Program-made: the position numbers and the translations under genes
The notes under the pieces: model-generated
Told to the model about the DNA's origin: nothing
The model's database searches: none
Seen by the model: the letters and a program-made list of their open reading frames with translations, nothing else
Source: Ilyonectria destructans
Taxonomy: Eukaryota; Ascomycota; Sordariomycetes; Hypocreales; Nectriaceae
Assembly (NCBI GenBank): GCA_020740775.1
Contig: JAHEWK010000006.1
Location: 744,001-808,000 of the forward strand
Length of the DNA stretch: 64,000 nt
Direction: 5' to 3'
Part shown: in pieces, positions 55,072 to 64,000 of the stretch
Layout of the letters: the number at the start of each line of letters is the position of its first letter
Position numbering within the stretch: the first letter of the stretch is position 1

Positions 55072-56906
55072 ATGTCGGCCTCTCCGAAGCGGTCGTTCGA
55101 CGTCGAGATGATCGAGAACAACCCCGATCATATCTTCGCTTCATTGACACTCGACGAAATTGAGATAGAGAAGAGGTTCATTGCAGCTTACTGATTCCTT
55201 GGGTCTTTGCACAGCTAATGAAGACTCTTCGCCCTTTCCACAGACTTGTTCGAAAGATTGACAAGAGGATTCTTCCTGTCACTGCTGTCATCTATCTGCT
55301 TTGCTATCTTGATCGCGCGAACATTGGTATGTTATATGTCGCCACTGACAAACAAGCACAGAGAGTGGCTGCTTATTTTCATCTAGGAAATGCCCGAATT
55401 CTTAATACTGAGACCGGTGACAATCTGATGCAGACTCTAGACCTGACAGCTCATCAATACATCATCGCTCTTATGGTGTTCCTCGTGGCGTATTCTATCT
55501 TTGAGGCTCCCAGCAACCTAGCTCTCAAGGTCCTTTCGCCGAGACGGTACTAGCTTCTGCCCTATGGTTCAGAGTCAATATCTACTAACGACTGCTTTAG
55601 ATGGCTTGGATTTCTCATCTTTACCTTTGGAGCCTTCTGTACTGCCATCAGTGGAGCCCAAAACTACACTACTCTCGCTGCATTGCGTTTCTTCCTCGGA
55701 GCAGCCGAAGCGGGGGTATTTCCGGGCATGGTCTACTACCTGAGCTTCTGGTATAAGCCAGAAGAACGCGCCTTACGTATTGCTGCCTTCGTGTGTAGTG
55801 CCAGTTTGGCGGGAGCCTTTGGCGGGTATGCCTCAACCTTGTACATATACCTTCGATGTGCGTGACTCTAACATACCTGGATAGTTGTATTGCCTATGGC
55901 GTTGGGTTCATGAATGGAGTGGGAGGCCTGGAGGCATGGCGCTGGCTTTTCATCATCGAAGGCGTACCATCCAGTAATAAGCCCCGGCTACTTAGTCTGT
56001 CTATGTTGTCGCCTATACTAACTCTTTTGCAGTTATTATGGGAGTCCTGGTTTTCATCTTTCTTCCCAACTACCCGGACCAGTGCGGCTGGGTTAGCAAA
56101 GATGAGAAGGCCGTTCAAAGCAAGAGACTTGGCGAAATAGCCTCGAGGTCTGTTACTATCTGTCCCCCCGCTATTCTATCGTGTGGTAGGTTAACTTCAG
56201 CAGCACCCAAAAGATCACATGGGTGGATGCTAAAGCAACATTGCTCGACTTCAGGCTCTACCTCCATTATCTTGCCTACCTTGGCCTGGGTTGCCTGATT
56301 GGCTCCTTGTCTCTCTTCGCTCCGACTATTGTGATGGGACTAGGTTTTGAAGGACTTCGGGCACAGCTCTTCACGGTGCCACCGTATGCTGCCGCTTTTT
56401 TCTGCACAGTTGCAGCCTCCTTCCTCTCCGATCGCATCAAGACGCGCGGCCTTGTTGTGGGGACTTCGCTGATAATCTGCTGCACATCGTTCCTCATCCT
56501 AGGTGCGTATCCAACCCCCAAAAAGGTACAACTCTATCGCTAACCAGATCCCCTAGCTGCTCTGCCTGGTGAGCATTTTACTGCTAGGTATATCCTGCTC
56601 ATTTTCGGCACCTGTGGTGCTTACAGCGGCTTGCCTAGTGTCAACGCCTGGATCGGTGATAATACCACCACTACGACTGCTATGTCCCTGGCTACAGCGA
56701 TCAACATTGCGTTCTCAGGACCGGGTCAAATCATTGGAGTCTGGATCTACCGTACTCAAGACAAACCAATCTACAGCCTGGGTCATGGAGTTAATGCTGG
56801 GTTTGCCGCCCTCTCGGCAATACTGTGCTTCGGTCTTAGTTATTATTACCGTCGGCTGAACGCCACGAAGACGCCCAGGGCAGATGGCCGTGCTTGGATC
56901 AGTTAG
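55072..56906 (+). CDS. MFS transporter, ACS family (second member in window)
   Basis: Eight exons (55072-55175, 55244-55326, 55387-55546, 55601-55825, 55885-55973, 56033-56147, 56201-56502, 56557-56906) sum to 475 aa. EKRLVRKIDKRILPV, YLDRANIGNARI, RFFLGAAEAGVFPGMVYYLSFWY and EAWRWLFIIEG are the ACS signatures, shared in layout with the transporter at 16824. The C-terminal half shows FAPTIVMGLGF and GLPSVNAWIGDN. It likely imports an organic acid, vitamin or amino-acid-like anion. It lies 1.1 kb upstream of the D-amino acid oxidase on the same strand. With seven introns it is the most fragmented gene here. Confidence 0.9.
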
Positions 56907-57595
56907 GGCTTCAGATTGATTTGCCAAAGGGACCCCTGTGCCCTGGCTAGTCATCAGCGGCGTCTGCATACTTGAGCTTCCCTCCGCAGGTCATGGGTGG
57001 GGTTCCAGCTGTACTAAATTGGTCCATCAAGTACTACGTAGTATGGTCGGAAAGCAGGTGGATCATGGCCTTGTTTGGTGGAGTGCCGAGTATCACGTAA
57101 GATTAAGATAGTAGGCACTTATTAAGTTCATGATTTTGATGTGTCGAAAATATGAACCTACCCTTAGTTGACTGTGACTTGTCTGTAGAGCGCTCGCTTT
57201 GGCTTTTGGCTGGACTGTTGATCCTGTGCAATTACTTGCAGGGACACCGGGCAGATGAGCACCCTCTGTAAAAATTTGCACTGCGTCTGAGTACGTGTTG
57301 TTCACTTGTCCAGCGTCATATTGAGGTGTTGTATCTGTGCTGTGTCAGTTTAGAATCCTGGGCATGTTGTCAACTTGTCCTGGGTCTGGAAAGGGGTTTG
57401 CCGTACGCATGCAGGCGTCCAAGATCTTGATCGACCTCCCTCTCCTCATCTTCTCGCAATGGACCCCCTGGATTCGAGTTTGCCGAGCGGAACCGATCGC
57501 CCCCTCCCTCCCCGCCCGGTGGTTTAGAGTCTAGCCCGTTATAGTGAGCCGTAGTGGGGGTCGTTGTTCCTCGAGGTGGCACATCCTACTCCGCC
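56907..57595. other. Intergenic; no gene seen
   Basis: 3' flank of the MFS gene; nothing codes until the SDR relic. Confidence 0.4.
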
Positions 57596-57763
57596 ATGAC
57601 GACAGTTCACAAACACGCCCTTTGTCACCATCCCACCGCTATGGACACCTATGCTCTTCATCCCGACCTATCGGGCAAGGTTGCCCTAATCATGGGTGTT
57701 AGGCAGACAACAGGCGCTTCGGATAACAAGCAATGGGGCTCTCGACCAACCCCAGAATCCTAG
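57596..57763 (+). pseudogene. Short-chain dehydrogenase N-terminal relic
   Basis: A 55-codon frame ends early; its second half HPDLSGKVALIMGV and ASDNKQWG matches the start of SDR proteins (cofactor strand, then D-N-K-x-W-G). The glycine motif has a TT insertion-like change (RQTTGAS) and the frame then runs into SRPTPES and a stop. It is distinct from the relic at 51224-51730. Confidence 0.65.
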
Positions 57764-58054
57764 TCTTATTGTTATATCCTCTTTCAGAACAATCCCGAGG
57801 CAACTTCACTTAGCCCTTGGTTAGGCCCTTCTTATCTATTGACCAGGCCTGCTCGACTTAGATGCGCCTTCGGACGTACTACAGTCACGTACGAGACTAG
57901 TCTCCTCCGGTTTCCCACTTTGCCGTTGACGTACCAAAGTCAATCCCCACAGGCTAGGTATAAATAAGATTGCTCGATCGACAAGTATCCCAACGCAGAA
58001 CACCACAAGACCCCCAGAAGCTCTACAGTCCTCGAAACAGGCGAACGGTTTACC

Positions 58055-59199
58055 ATGGTCAAGGTCACAATTCTTGGGGCGGGGTAAGCACCAATGCCGC
58101 CGATGGCTTCTTCCTACGTCTCACATGCTAACCTGCGCCACTGTTCCAGCGTCACTGGCATGACCATCGCCAGCCAACTCCCCGTCGATTACGAAGTCAC
58201 CATCATGGGAAAGCATCTGCCTGGAGACCTTGATAAGACCTGGGCCAGTCCTTGGGCCGGAGCCGTATGGGTTGGAGTGCACAACTCCAACAAGGAAGAT
58301 CAGAAAACGCAGCTTGATGGATTCACCGGGCTGTGGCATCTTGCCGAGAAGCATCCCGAGTCAAGTGTGCACAAGGCCGAGATGACGGAGATAATGGACA
58401 TTGGATCTCCCGACGACGTTTGGTACCAGGGCAAGGTGCCGGACTTTCGGTTCCTATCCAAGGAGGAGTTGCCGTCCGGAGCAAAGTACGGCATGAAGTA
58501 TAAGACCCTGGTCATCACCCCCCAGGTCTTTGTGGTGTGGATGCGACAGAGGCTTGAGGCTCGAGGCATCAAGTTTGTGCGAGCTAACGTTCTAGCCTTG
58601 GGTGATTTGAAGAACCTTGGCCACGATATTCTTATCAACGCTTCAGGACTTGGCTCTGCCACCCTCAATGACGTCCGGGACCCTCACCTAATTCCTTACC
58701 GCAACCAGTCCCTCGTCATCCGCGATAGCAACTATCATGGCCTCTACATCCGACGAGGCCCCGACGGGTACTATTCGACCGCGTTCGCACGACAAGACGG
58801 AAACGTCTACATGGGTGGCTTGCTCACCGCTAACAGCACCGACATCAAAGCCTCAGAGGAGACCCGCAACAGAGTAAGTTCACACTCCGCCGGCTACAGC
58901 AGACCAAGGCCCAAGACGCTCATTGTATTCAGATCATCTCCCGAGTCCACAACAACCTTCCGCAGTACTTCCCATCCCCCAACATCACGGACTACGATTT
59001 CGTTGGTGATCATGTCGGGTACTGGCCCTCGCGTCTCACCGAGCATGGCGGCAACAGGGTCGAGAAGGAGGTCATTGGTGATCAGAGAGTCATCCACGCC
59101 TATGGCCAGTTCGCTGGTGGATATGTTAATAGCTTTGGTATCGCTCTGAAGGTTAGGCGATTGGTGGAGGAGTTTTTGTATCCATTAGCTAGACTGTAA
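58055..59199 (+). CDS. Peroxisomal D-amino acid oxidase
   Basis: Three exons (58055-58083, 58150-58873, 58933-59199) encode 339 aa. The FAD motif VTILGAGVTGMTIA is split by the first intron. TWASPWAGAVW, DILINASGLGS, the YRNQSLV strand and YIRRGPDGYYSTAF follow, and the last exon has HAYGQFAGGYVNSFGIAL, the C-terminal DAAO signature. It ends in ARL, a type-1 peroxisomal targeting tripeptide ([SAC][KRH][LM]). The enzyme oxidises neutral or basic D-amino acids to imino acids with H2O2. The upstream transporter could supply substrate, by position only. Confidence 0.93.
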
Positions 59200-59763
59200 A
59201 GTTGTCACCGGAACGGCTTCTGTTACCTTGTCTAACTAATGTCTGCTGTCTATGGCTCTTGTGCTTCCTGCAACAGTAACTTGACATACTGCAAACTCTG
59301 GGACTCAAATGTCATGTACCTAGTTGCGTAAATAAGAGACGACATAATTTGCTTTGCTCTAGTCTTAGCTAGGGAACGTCGCGAATGGACACAGTCATAC
59401 CACTATATCTCAACTATGGGGATTCGGGGTAGGTAGCTCCCTCAGGATGTCAAAACAAACCCCAGAGTTAGATTGCCGCAGTTTTCTTTGTCAAATATGG
59501 AAATTGCGCTTTTTTGTTTACAGGATCATGCATGCACTGACTGGTTGTCATTTAGGGTGGAAGCTACGATATCAAAGCACCAATACAGGCCGATGTCCAA
59601 CGCAAGGTCTTGGGATACGCCTAAACTTCCTTCCGCCGTCATTCATTTTGTAAGTAGCGCTTGAATCACGCAGGATACCAAAAACGGCTTTCAAGTTGGG
59701 ACTTCGCACAGTGCTATAAATGGTTATTGTCACAATTGAAGTCAATGAGTGTTGGCAGTCACA
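59200..59763. other. Intergenic; no gene seen
   Basis: Separates the convergent oxidase and NmrA-like relic. No coding frame of note. Confidence 0.4.
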
Positions 59764-60767
59764 TCACATGTCTTCACCCTTGAGCCCATATTTCCTGATA
59801 AACCCTTCAACCGTCTGCAAGTTCTGCTGCTCCTGGGAAATATTTCTTGCAGGAGCACCAGCTTTCTTAAGCTCACTAGCAGCAGTTTGATCGACGGGCT
59901 TGCCATTACAGTAATTGCGCTTGACAAACTCGACGTACTTCCGGATAGCGATGACCTCTGCAGATTTCTCTGGAGTCGATGTCTCATTTGGAGTGGTTCG
60001 CTGCACATAGCGCGCCTTGGTTGTCCCAACCACCCGATCATACGCATCTGCAAAACCCTGGAAACTCAGCGGCTGTGAGACTGCCCACACCGTCTACTTG
60101 CCCCAGGGTTCCGGGTTGCAAACCGCCATAAACAATTTCGCCATAATCATCGCGGACCGAGGTGAATGGCGTCGACTCAAATATTCCCCATGGGGAAAAG
60201 GTTGATAGTTAAGTACCCCTCTAAGACCTCCAAGCGGGCAAACCCACCAAAAGCCTTTTTATAAGCAGGGTTCCAAAAGTTTTCCATCATCCACCCCACG
60301 TTAACGGTGATAGTGGACCAGAATCCAGCTTGCTTTGCATTGTCCGCGATGTTGTTCTTGTGGAAATTCGTGCTGATGTTTATAGCGCCGTTTGTGATCT
60401 TTGAGACTTCGGGTAGACCAGCGTAAATAAAGACTTGGACACCTTGTCTCTGAGCTGCATCCACTACATTCGCGCCCATTTGGGTCTCGGTCAAGTCGCT
60501 ATCCCCAGCAAACTCTAGGGCGTCGCCATTCGTATTCAAGAAGACACCCAAAACACCTTTCAAGGTTTAGTCAAGCCTGGCGGCATTCCAAGAGTCTACC
60601 TTGATAACTTCGGCGCCATGTGATGTCAGATGCTTAGACTTTTCGCTTGTTGAATCCCGTGTTGTGACTCTGACGCGAAAGTTGGTATCCCGAAGGAGAG
60701 ACAAGGCCACTGACTTGCCCACCCGGCCGGTGCCGCCGACGACGGTGATGGTCCTCGCAGATACCAT
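59764..60767 (-). pseudogene. NmrA-like/isoflavone-reductase-like gene, inactivated
   Basis: From an ATG at 60767 the frame reads ARTITVVGGTGRVGKSVALSLL, then meets an in-frame TAA at 60569-60567, after which the same frame resumes with LKGVLGVFLNTNGD and runs to INLFPMGN. The frame then shifts twice: PFTSVRDDYGEIVYGG (about 60170-60120) and then TVWAVSQPLSFQGFADAYDRV (to 59764). The gaps are too short for introns. The TAA could come from CAA, a CpA-to-TpA change of RIP type. An NAD(P)-binding atypical SDR was lost here; an intact relative is at 61854-62780. Confidence 0.85.
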
Positions 60768-61399
60768 TCTGGCAGGGTCTTCGCGATTTGGCGGTGACGA
60801 AGTGAGAGCAGGGCGAGAGTCTTTCTCGGTTGGGTCGTTGACTATTGATGGCTCGAAAGAGGACGTCTCGACGGAATATGTTACCACCGACAGTATTAAA
60901 TGTCGCAGTGCACAGTGGTATCATAATTATTAGCTCATTTGTTGTCTGATTCAGGCAATCGGTCGCGCGGTGGTTGTCAAGCTTGCCCGGCATGCTTCGC
61001 CAGACACTTGGCATCCCCCGCAGGTAGGGATGAGGTACCTTGTGCTGGGTCAGAGGAAGGAGATGAGAAACCGAAAGGGACTCAACAGCCGAGAGAAGGA
61101 AATAGGGGACCTAGGATGTCTCGGTTGCCTGGTAAGCATCACCCATGGCTTGTCATGGTATGTCAACTTGTCGTCACCTAGGCAAGGGACGAGGCAAGGT
61201 TCAAAGATTCACGTTTGCCACGCCGTGTCCGCTCGTGTTTCTTCCTACTTTGGCAAGGCATGACTCTGCTAAATTTAGCTAATCCCGGGGAGTCGGACAA
61301 CCAGGTGCCAACTTGGACTCATGCTGTGGCCTTGTTAGGCTTTGCTACCATTGATCAATGACCAGTCCCGAGACCGGGACGCATTCGAGTTGAGGTGGA
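60768..61399. other. Intergenic; nothing recognised
   Basis: Upstream of the NmrA relic, bordering the AT-rich block. No gene. Confidence 0.4.
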
Positions 61400-61506
61400 A
61401 CTATATAGTCTGTATTATTAATTCTATTATTAGTATTTTTTTTAAACGATTCAGCTTTTAGTTCTTCCTCTGGATATATATATGCTAGAGCACTTTAACC
61501 TCTTAA
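61400..61506 (+). repeat. SINE-like dispersed repeat, copy 3 (short, RIP-degraded)
   Basis: Matches the right third of copy 2: TAGTCTGTATTATTAAT, GCTTTTAGTTCTTCCTCTGG and GAGCACTTTAACCTCTT. It retains the fixed CCTCTT end and has lost the other side. No flanking duplication was found. Confidence 0.6.
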
Positions 61507-61853
61507 TAATAATATATATTTTCTAATAGAAAAATATTTTACAAGATACCTAATTAAATTAATTACAGTAAGCTTTACTATTAAAACTTTAATAAAGCTT
61601 ATAGTAGCTCAATATTTTAACTAAATAAAAAATAAAAATTAAATAAAAAATATAATATTACTTAAAATAGACTTAAATAAATCTCTTATAAATAAAAATG
61701 ACAATTTATTAACTCTAGGAATAAGCCTCTAGAGCCTGCAGGCTCTCTAACTTGCTAGGAGAAATTTCAAGAAAGGAAAACACAATAATTCCTCTCCTCT
61801 ATCTACTGTTACCTCCCCTTTTTAACCTCTGTGGAGTCTCTGCTAGCAACTCA
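61507..61853. other. Extremely AT-rich, RIP-degraded block
   Basis: Almost pure A/T from 61510 to 61720, dominated by TA and AA/TT steps, then a return to normal composition. No coding or repeat identity survives. Confidence 0.6.
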
Positions 61854-62780
61854 CTAGCCTGAGAGTCCCTGACCGCCTGTTATATTAAGACAGTCTTCAA
61901 CAGTTATAGCACGTAAACCTTGGAGAACTCCCTTCCCCCATTTTAGTACCCTGTCCTCGGGACATTGGTTTGCATTCGTAAACCCCATAAGCCGCATCTG
62001 ATGAACAGCTACGTTGGGGTCATTCGCCCCTAGCCCTTTCACAATAGCGTCCACGACTTCAGCGATAGTTACAGGCCTAGACTTCCATTCTGGATCGCGC
62101 CTTTTCATAAGTGCGAAAAGGTCATTGTAGGTAAGAGTCTCCCCACGCAGATGCGTGACCTCTGGCAATGCGGACCCAGTCTGAATGCTATGCCTAAGCA
62201 CTTCAATGGTTGCGTTCGCGACATCATCCAGGGAAGTCAAAGTGAGCTTCTGCGAGCCATCACCATAGATGTCAAAAACTTTGGAGTTGTGATCCATTAC
62301 CCACGCCCGTCCAAGTTCCCGAAGTGGATTCTTATTCTGAGGCAAGACATATTCCATAAACCAGCCCTGGCACACCATAGTCCACTTGATATTTGTTTGA
62401 GACCTCATTTTTTTGCGGACCACCTCATGTATCGCAGCACTGAACATAGGCTGGTCAGGGAAATCCTCGATGTTGATATTCCATTCGGACAGAACATAGT
62501 GTTTGCAAGTACGTGACTGTGTGCATGCCTCCAGAATGTTGGAATGAGACGAAATATAGAAATCTTCTGGACCACTGAGGGTTGAGATAATGGCGTCGCA
62601 ATCGTGCAGATGTTGTTTGAGGTTTTCAACAGAGTAATCCGTCACACGAATCTCTGCCTTCAGGTCCTTCAGCTGGGATTTTGGAGATGAGGTGAGGATA
62701 ACGACCTCGTCTTCCGATTTGGACCACTTTTTGGCGAAGGCTATGCCTACATCACCACCGCCGGCAATTGCAATTTTCAT
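61854..62780 (-). CDS. NmrA-like/isoflavone-reductase-like NAD(P)-binding protein
   Basis: Intronless, 308 aa, from an ATG at 62780. The N-terminal Rossmann motif reads IAIAGGGDVGIAFAKKW, with the usual GxxGxxG shifted to GGGDVG. CDAIISTLSG, YVLSEWNINIED and a VCQGWFMEYVLP segment fit the family's substrate-pocket region. Members act as NAD(P)H-dependent reductases or redox sensors in the cytosol. The gene is intact although surrounded by RIP-degraded DNA. The nearby dead relative differs clearly in sequence and is not a recent duplicate. Confidence 0.85.
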   Translation of the reverse strand: MKIAIAGGGDVGIAFAKKWSKSEDEVVILTSSPKSQLKDLKAEIRVTDYSVENLKQHLHDCDAIISTLSGPEDFYISSHSNILEACTQSRTCKHYVLSEWNINIEDFPDQPMFSAAIHEVVRKKMRSQTNIKWTMVCQGWFMEYVLPQNKNPLRELGRAWVMDHNSKVFDIYGDGSQKLTLTSLDDVANATIEVLRHSIQTGSALPEVTHLRGETLTYNDLFALMKRRDPEWKSRPVTIAEVVDAIVKGLGANDPNVAVHQMRLMGFTNANQCPEDRVLKWGKGVLQGLRAITVEDCLNITGGQGLSG

Positions 62781-63272
62781 AATGTTGGTGAGGAACGGGT
62801 AGGAAGAGAAGAGTCTAGTTTAGAACGAATAGTTTCGAAGGGGGAAAAGTAGGAAATGATGATGGGGACATTGACTACAGCATCGAGCGAGACTCACGAT
62901 TTATACTGAATCCGAGTTCAAGGCTAACTCACGCTGATGCAATAAGTGTGAACCCTTGCATGGTATTGAGCGAGATTTTAGCATTGCGTAATCCTTGTCA
63001 AGGTCAAGCTCACTTTCCCTTTTCAGATCACTCGCGAGCTCTGACTAGGATGCGTTGTTAAAGTTGGGCCAGCAACCTATGACCCCACTTGCCAAGCTTA
63101 CTAACACCCCAGTTAGTTGTATAGCAAGTGGCAAGAGGATTCAGTTAAGAGACCCTAGGACCTAAGGTGGGTTACCCCTCCTTCTGCATACTTTTCCCAC
63201 TAATAAGAGCTTTTTTAGGAAATTTGTATAGAGTGTACTAAGCTAAAATAAATTATAGTAAAATATATATAT
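62781..63272. other. Promoter of the NmrA-like gene grading into AT-rich DNA
   Basis: Normal composition up to about 63190, then A/T-dominated. No coding frame. Confidence 0.45.
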
Positions 63273-63560
63273 TAAGTAGTTAAAGTGCTCTAGTATATAT
63301 ATACCTAGAGGGGGGACTAAAAGCTTAATAATAAAAAGAAATATTAATAATAGTATTAATAATACAGACTGTATACTCAGTCTATTTAAAGGTTAATAGT
63401 TACTGAAATAGATTAACGTTTTTAATCTAATTAGTTATTTTTTCTAATATCTTAATATACTATAATAGTAGCTATATCTTAAAAAGGCTAGATTTACTAA
63501 AAAAGCTAGATTTTAAAAAAAGGTAAATTTATAATAGATATAAAAGCTCTATAGACTCCT
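63273..63560 (-). repeat. SINE-like dispersed repeat, copy 4 (inverted, heavily AT-shifted)
   Basis: The reverse complement follows copy 2 block by block (GAGCTTTTATATC, TAGTCTATTTCAG-like, TTTTAGTCCCCCCTCT, GAGCACTTTAAC). Many C and G are replaced by T and A. With copy 5 it forms an inverted pair about 100 bp apart. Confidence 0.7.
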
Positions 63561-63658
63561 TTATATTCTAGCTATTCTTATATTCTTATATATATTTTAA
63601 CCTTTAGGTATATATATATTAAAGCAGATATATATAAGGATAGAAGGATAATTGGAAT

Positions 63659-63949
63659 GCAAGAGAGCTTGCAGAGCTTTTATATCCATTATGATTTTGC
63701 CTTTTCCAAGATCTAGCTTTTCCAGCAGATCTAGCTTTTTCAAGATGCAGCTATTCCTACAGCCTATTAAGCTATTAGAAAAGGTAACCAGTTAGACTAG
63801 AAACCTTAGTCTATTTGAGTAACTGTTAACCTTTAAATGGACTGAGTATATAGTCTGTATTATTAATATTATTATTGGTATTTCTTTTTATTATTAAGCT
63901 TTTAGTCCCCCCTCTGGGTATATGTATACTAGGGCACCCTGACCTCTTG
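63659..63949 (+). repeat. SINE-like dispersed repeat, copy 5 (full-length, AT-shifted)
   Basis: Aligns with 7520-7826 nearly end to end: GCAAGAGAGCTTGCAGAG, TTGCCTTTTCCAAGATC, GACTAGAAACCTTAGTC, TAGTCCCCCCTCTGGG and CCTCTTG. Most differences are G/C to A/T. A flanking duplication is not evident because both flanks are low-complexity AT. Confidence 0.75.
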
Positions 63950-64000
63950 ATATATTAAAGCTTTTTAACTTTTTAATAAGTCAGAGTTTCTTTATATATT

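Noticed and set aside
60120..60180. Micro-introns to explain the NmrA frame changes
   Set aside because: The gaps are about 20 nt, with no GT-AG of workable size.
1..64000. CRISPR array, prophage, bacterial operon or IS element
   Set aside because: Introns throughout and fungal families show eukaryotic DNA; no regular spacer-repeat arrays seen.
1..64000. Polyketide, non-ribosomal peptide or terpene biosynthetic cluster
   Set aside because: No KS, adenylation, terpene cyclase or prenyltransferase sequence appears in any frame.

Overview
The window is nuclear DNA of a filamentous ascomycete (Pezizomycotina; a Sordariomycete is my best guess, genus not resolvable). Genes are interrupted by short GT-AG introns (46-105 nt) with CTAAC-like branch points. 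Fungus-specific families are present (Zn2Cys6 and C2H2+Zn2Cys6 regulators, tannase, rhodopsin-like 7-TM proteins, an NB-ARC relic). AT-rich islands carry the C-to-T decay expected of repeat-induced point mutation (RIP). Gene models below were built by joining exons by hand; every multi-exon CDS sums to a multiple of three.

Layout. 0.2-6.6 kb: zinc alcohol dehydrogenase, cytochrome P450 and a dual zinc-finger regulator. 7-10 kb: a retroposon-like repeat, an NLR fragment, a membrane protein and an AT-rich island. 10-15 kb: single-domain Rieske protein, DAO-type FAD oxidoreductase and HAD hydrolase. 16.8-31.8 kb: anion:cation symporter-type MFS, monocarboxylate-type MFS, cupin, aldehyde dehydrogenase, APC permease, Zn2Cys6 regulator, two gene relics and a GMC oxidoreductase. 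33.7-45.3 kb: sugar transporter, secreted tannase/feruloyl esterase, cytosolic alpha/beta esterase, NTF2-fused flavin monooxygenase and Old Yellow Enzyme. 47-53.5 kb: tail-anchored cytochrome b5, a six-exon 7-TM protein, decayed SDR and SnoaL fragments, and a beta-class-like GST. 55-62.8 kb: a second ACS-type MFS, D-amino acid oxidase with a PTS1 signal, a dead NmrA-like gene and an intact NmrA-like gene. The right end is a RIP-degraded repeat nest.

How the genes may work together. There is no PKS, NRPS, terpene cyclase or DMATS core, so this does not look like a classical secondary-metabolite cluster. It looks like an accessory catabolic/detoxification neighbourhood: extracellular ester cleavage (tannase), uptake (sugar, ACS, monocarboxylate and APC transporters), then oxidation or reduction of alcohols, aldehydes, amines and enones (ADH, GMC, ALDH, FMO, OYE, P450 with b5, DAO) and conjugation (GST). 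Two local regulators sit beside the genes they could control. This pathway reading is inference.

The least expected signals are a five-copy short interspersed element whose two best copies are bounded by perfect 14- and 16-bp direct repeats (retroposon-type target duplications), a second dispersed repeat of about 390 bp, and an unusually high density of gene relics (at least seven, plus one uncertain) between intact genes.
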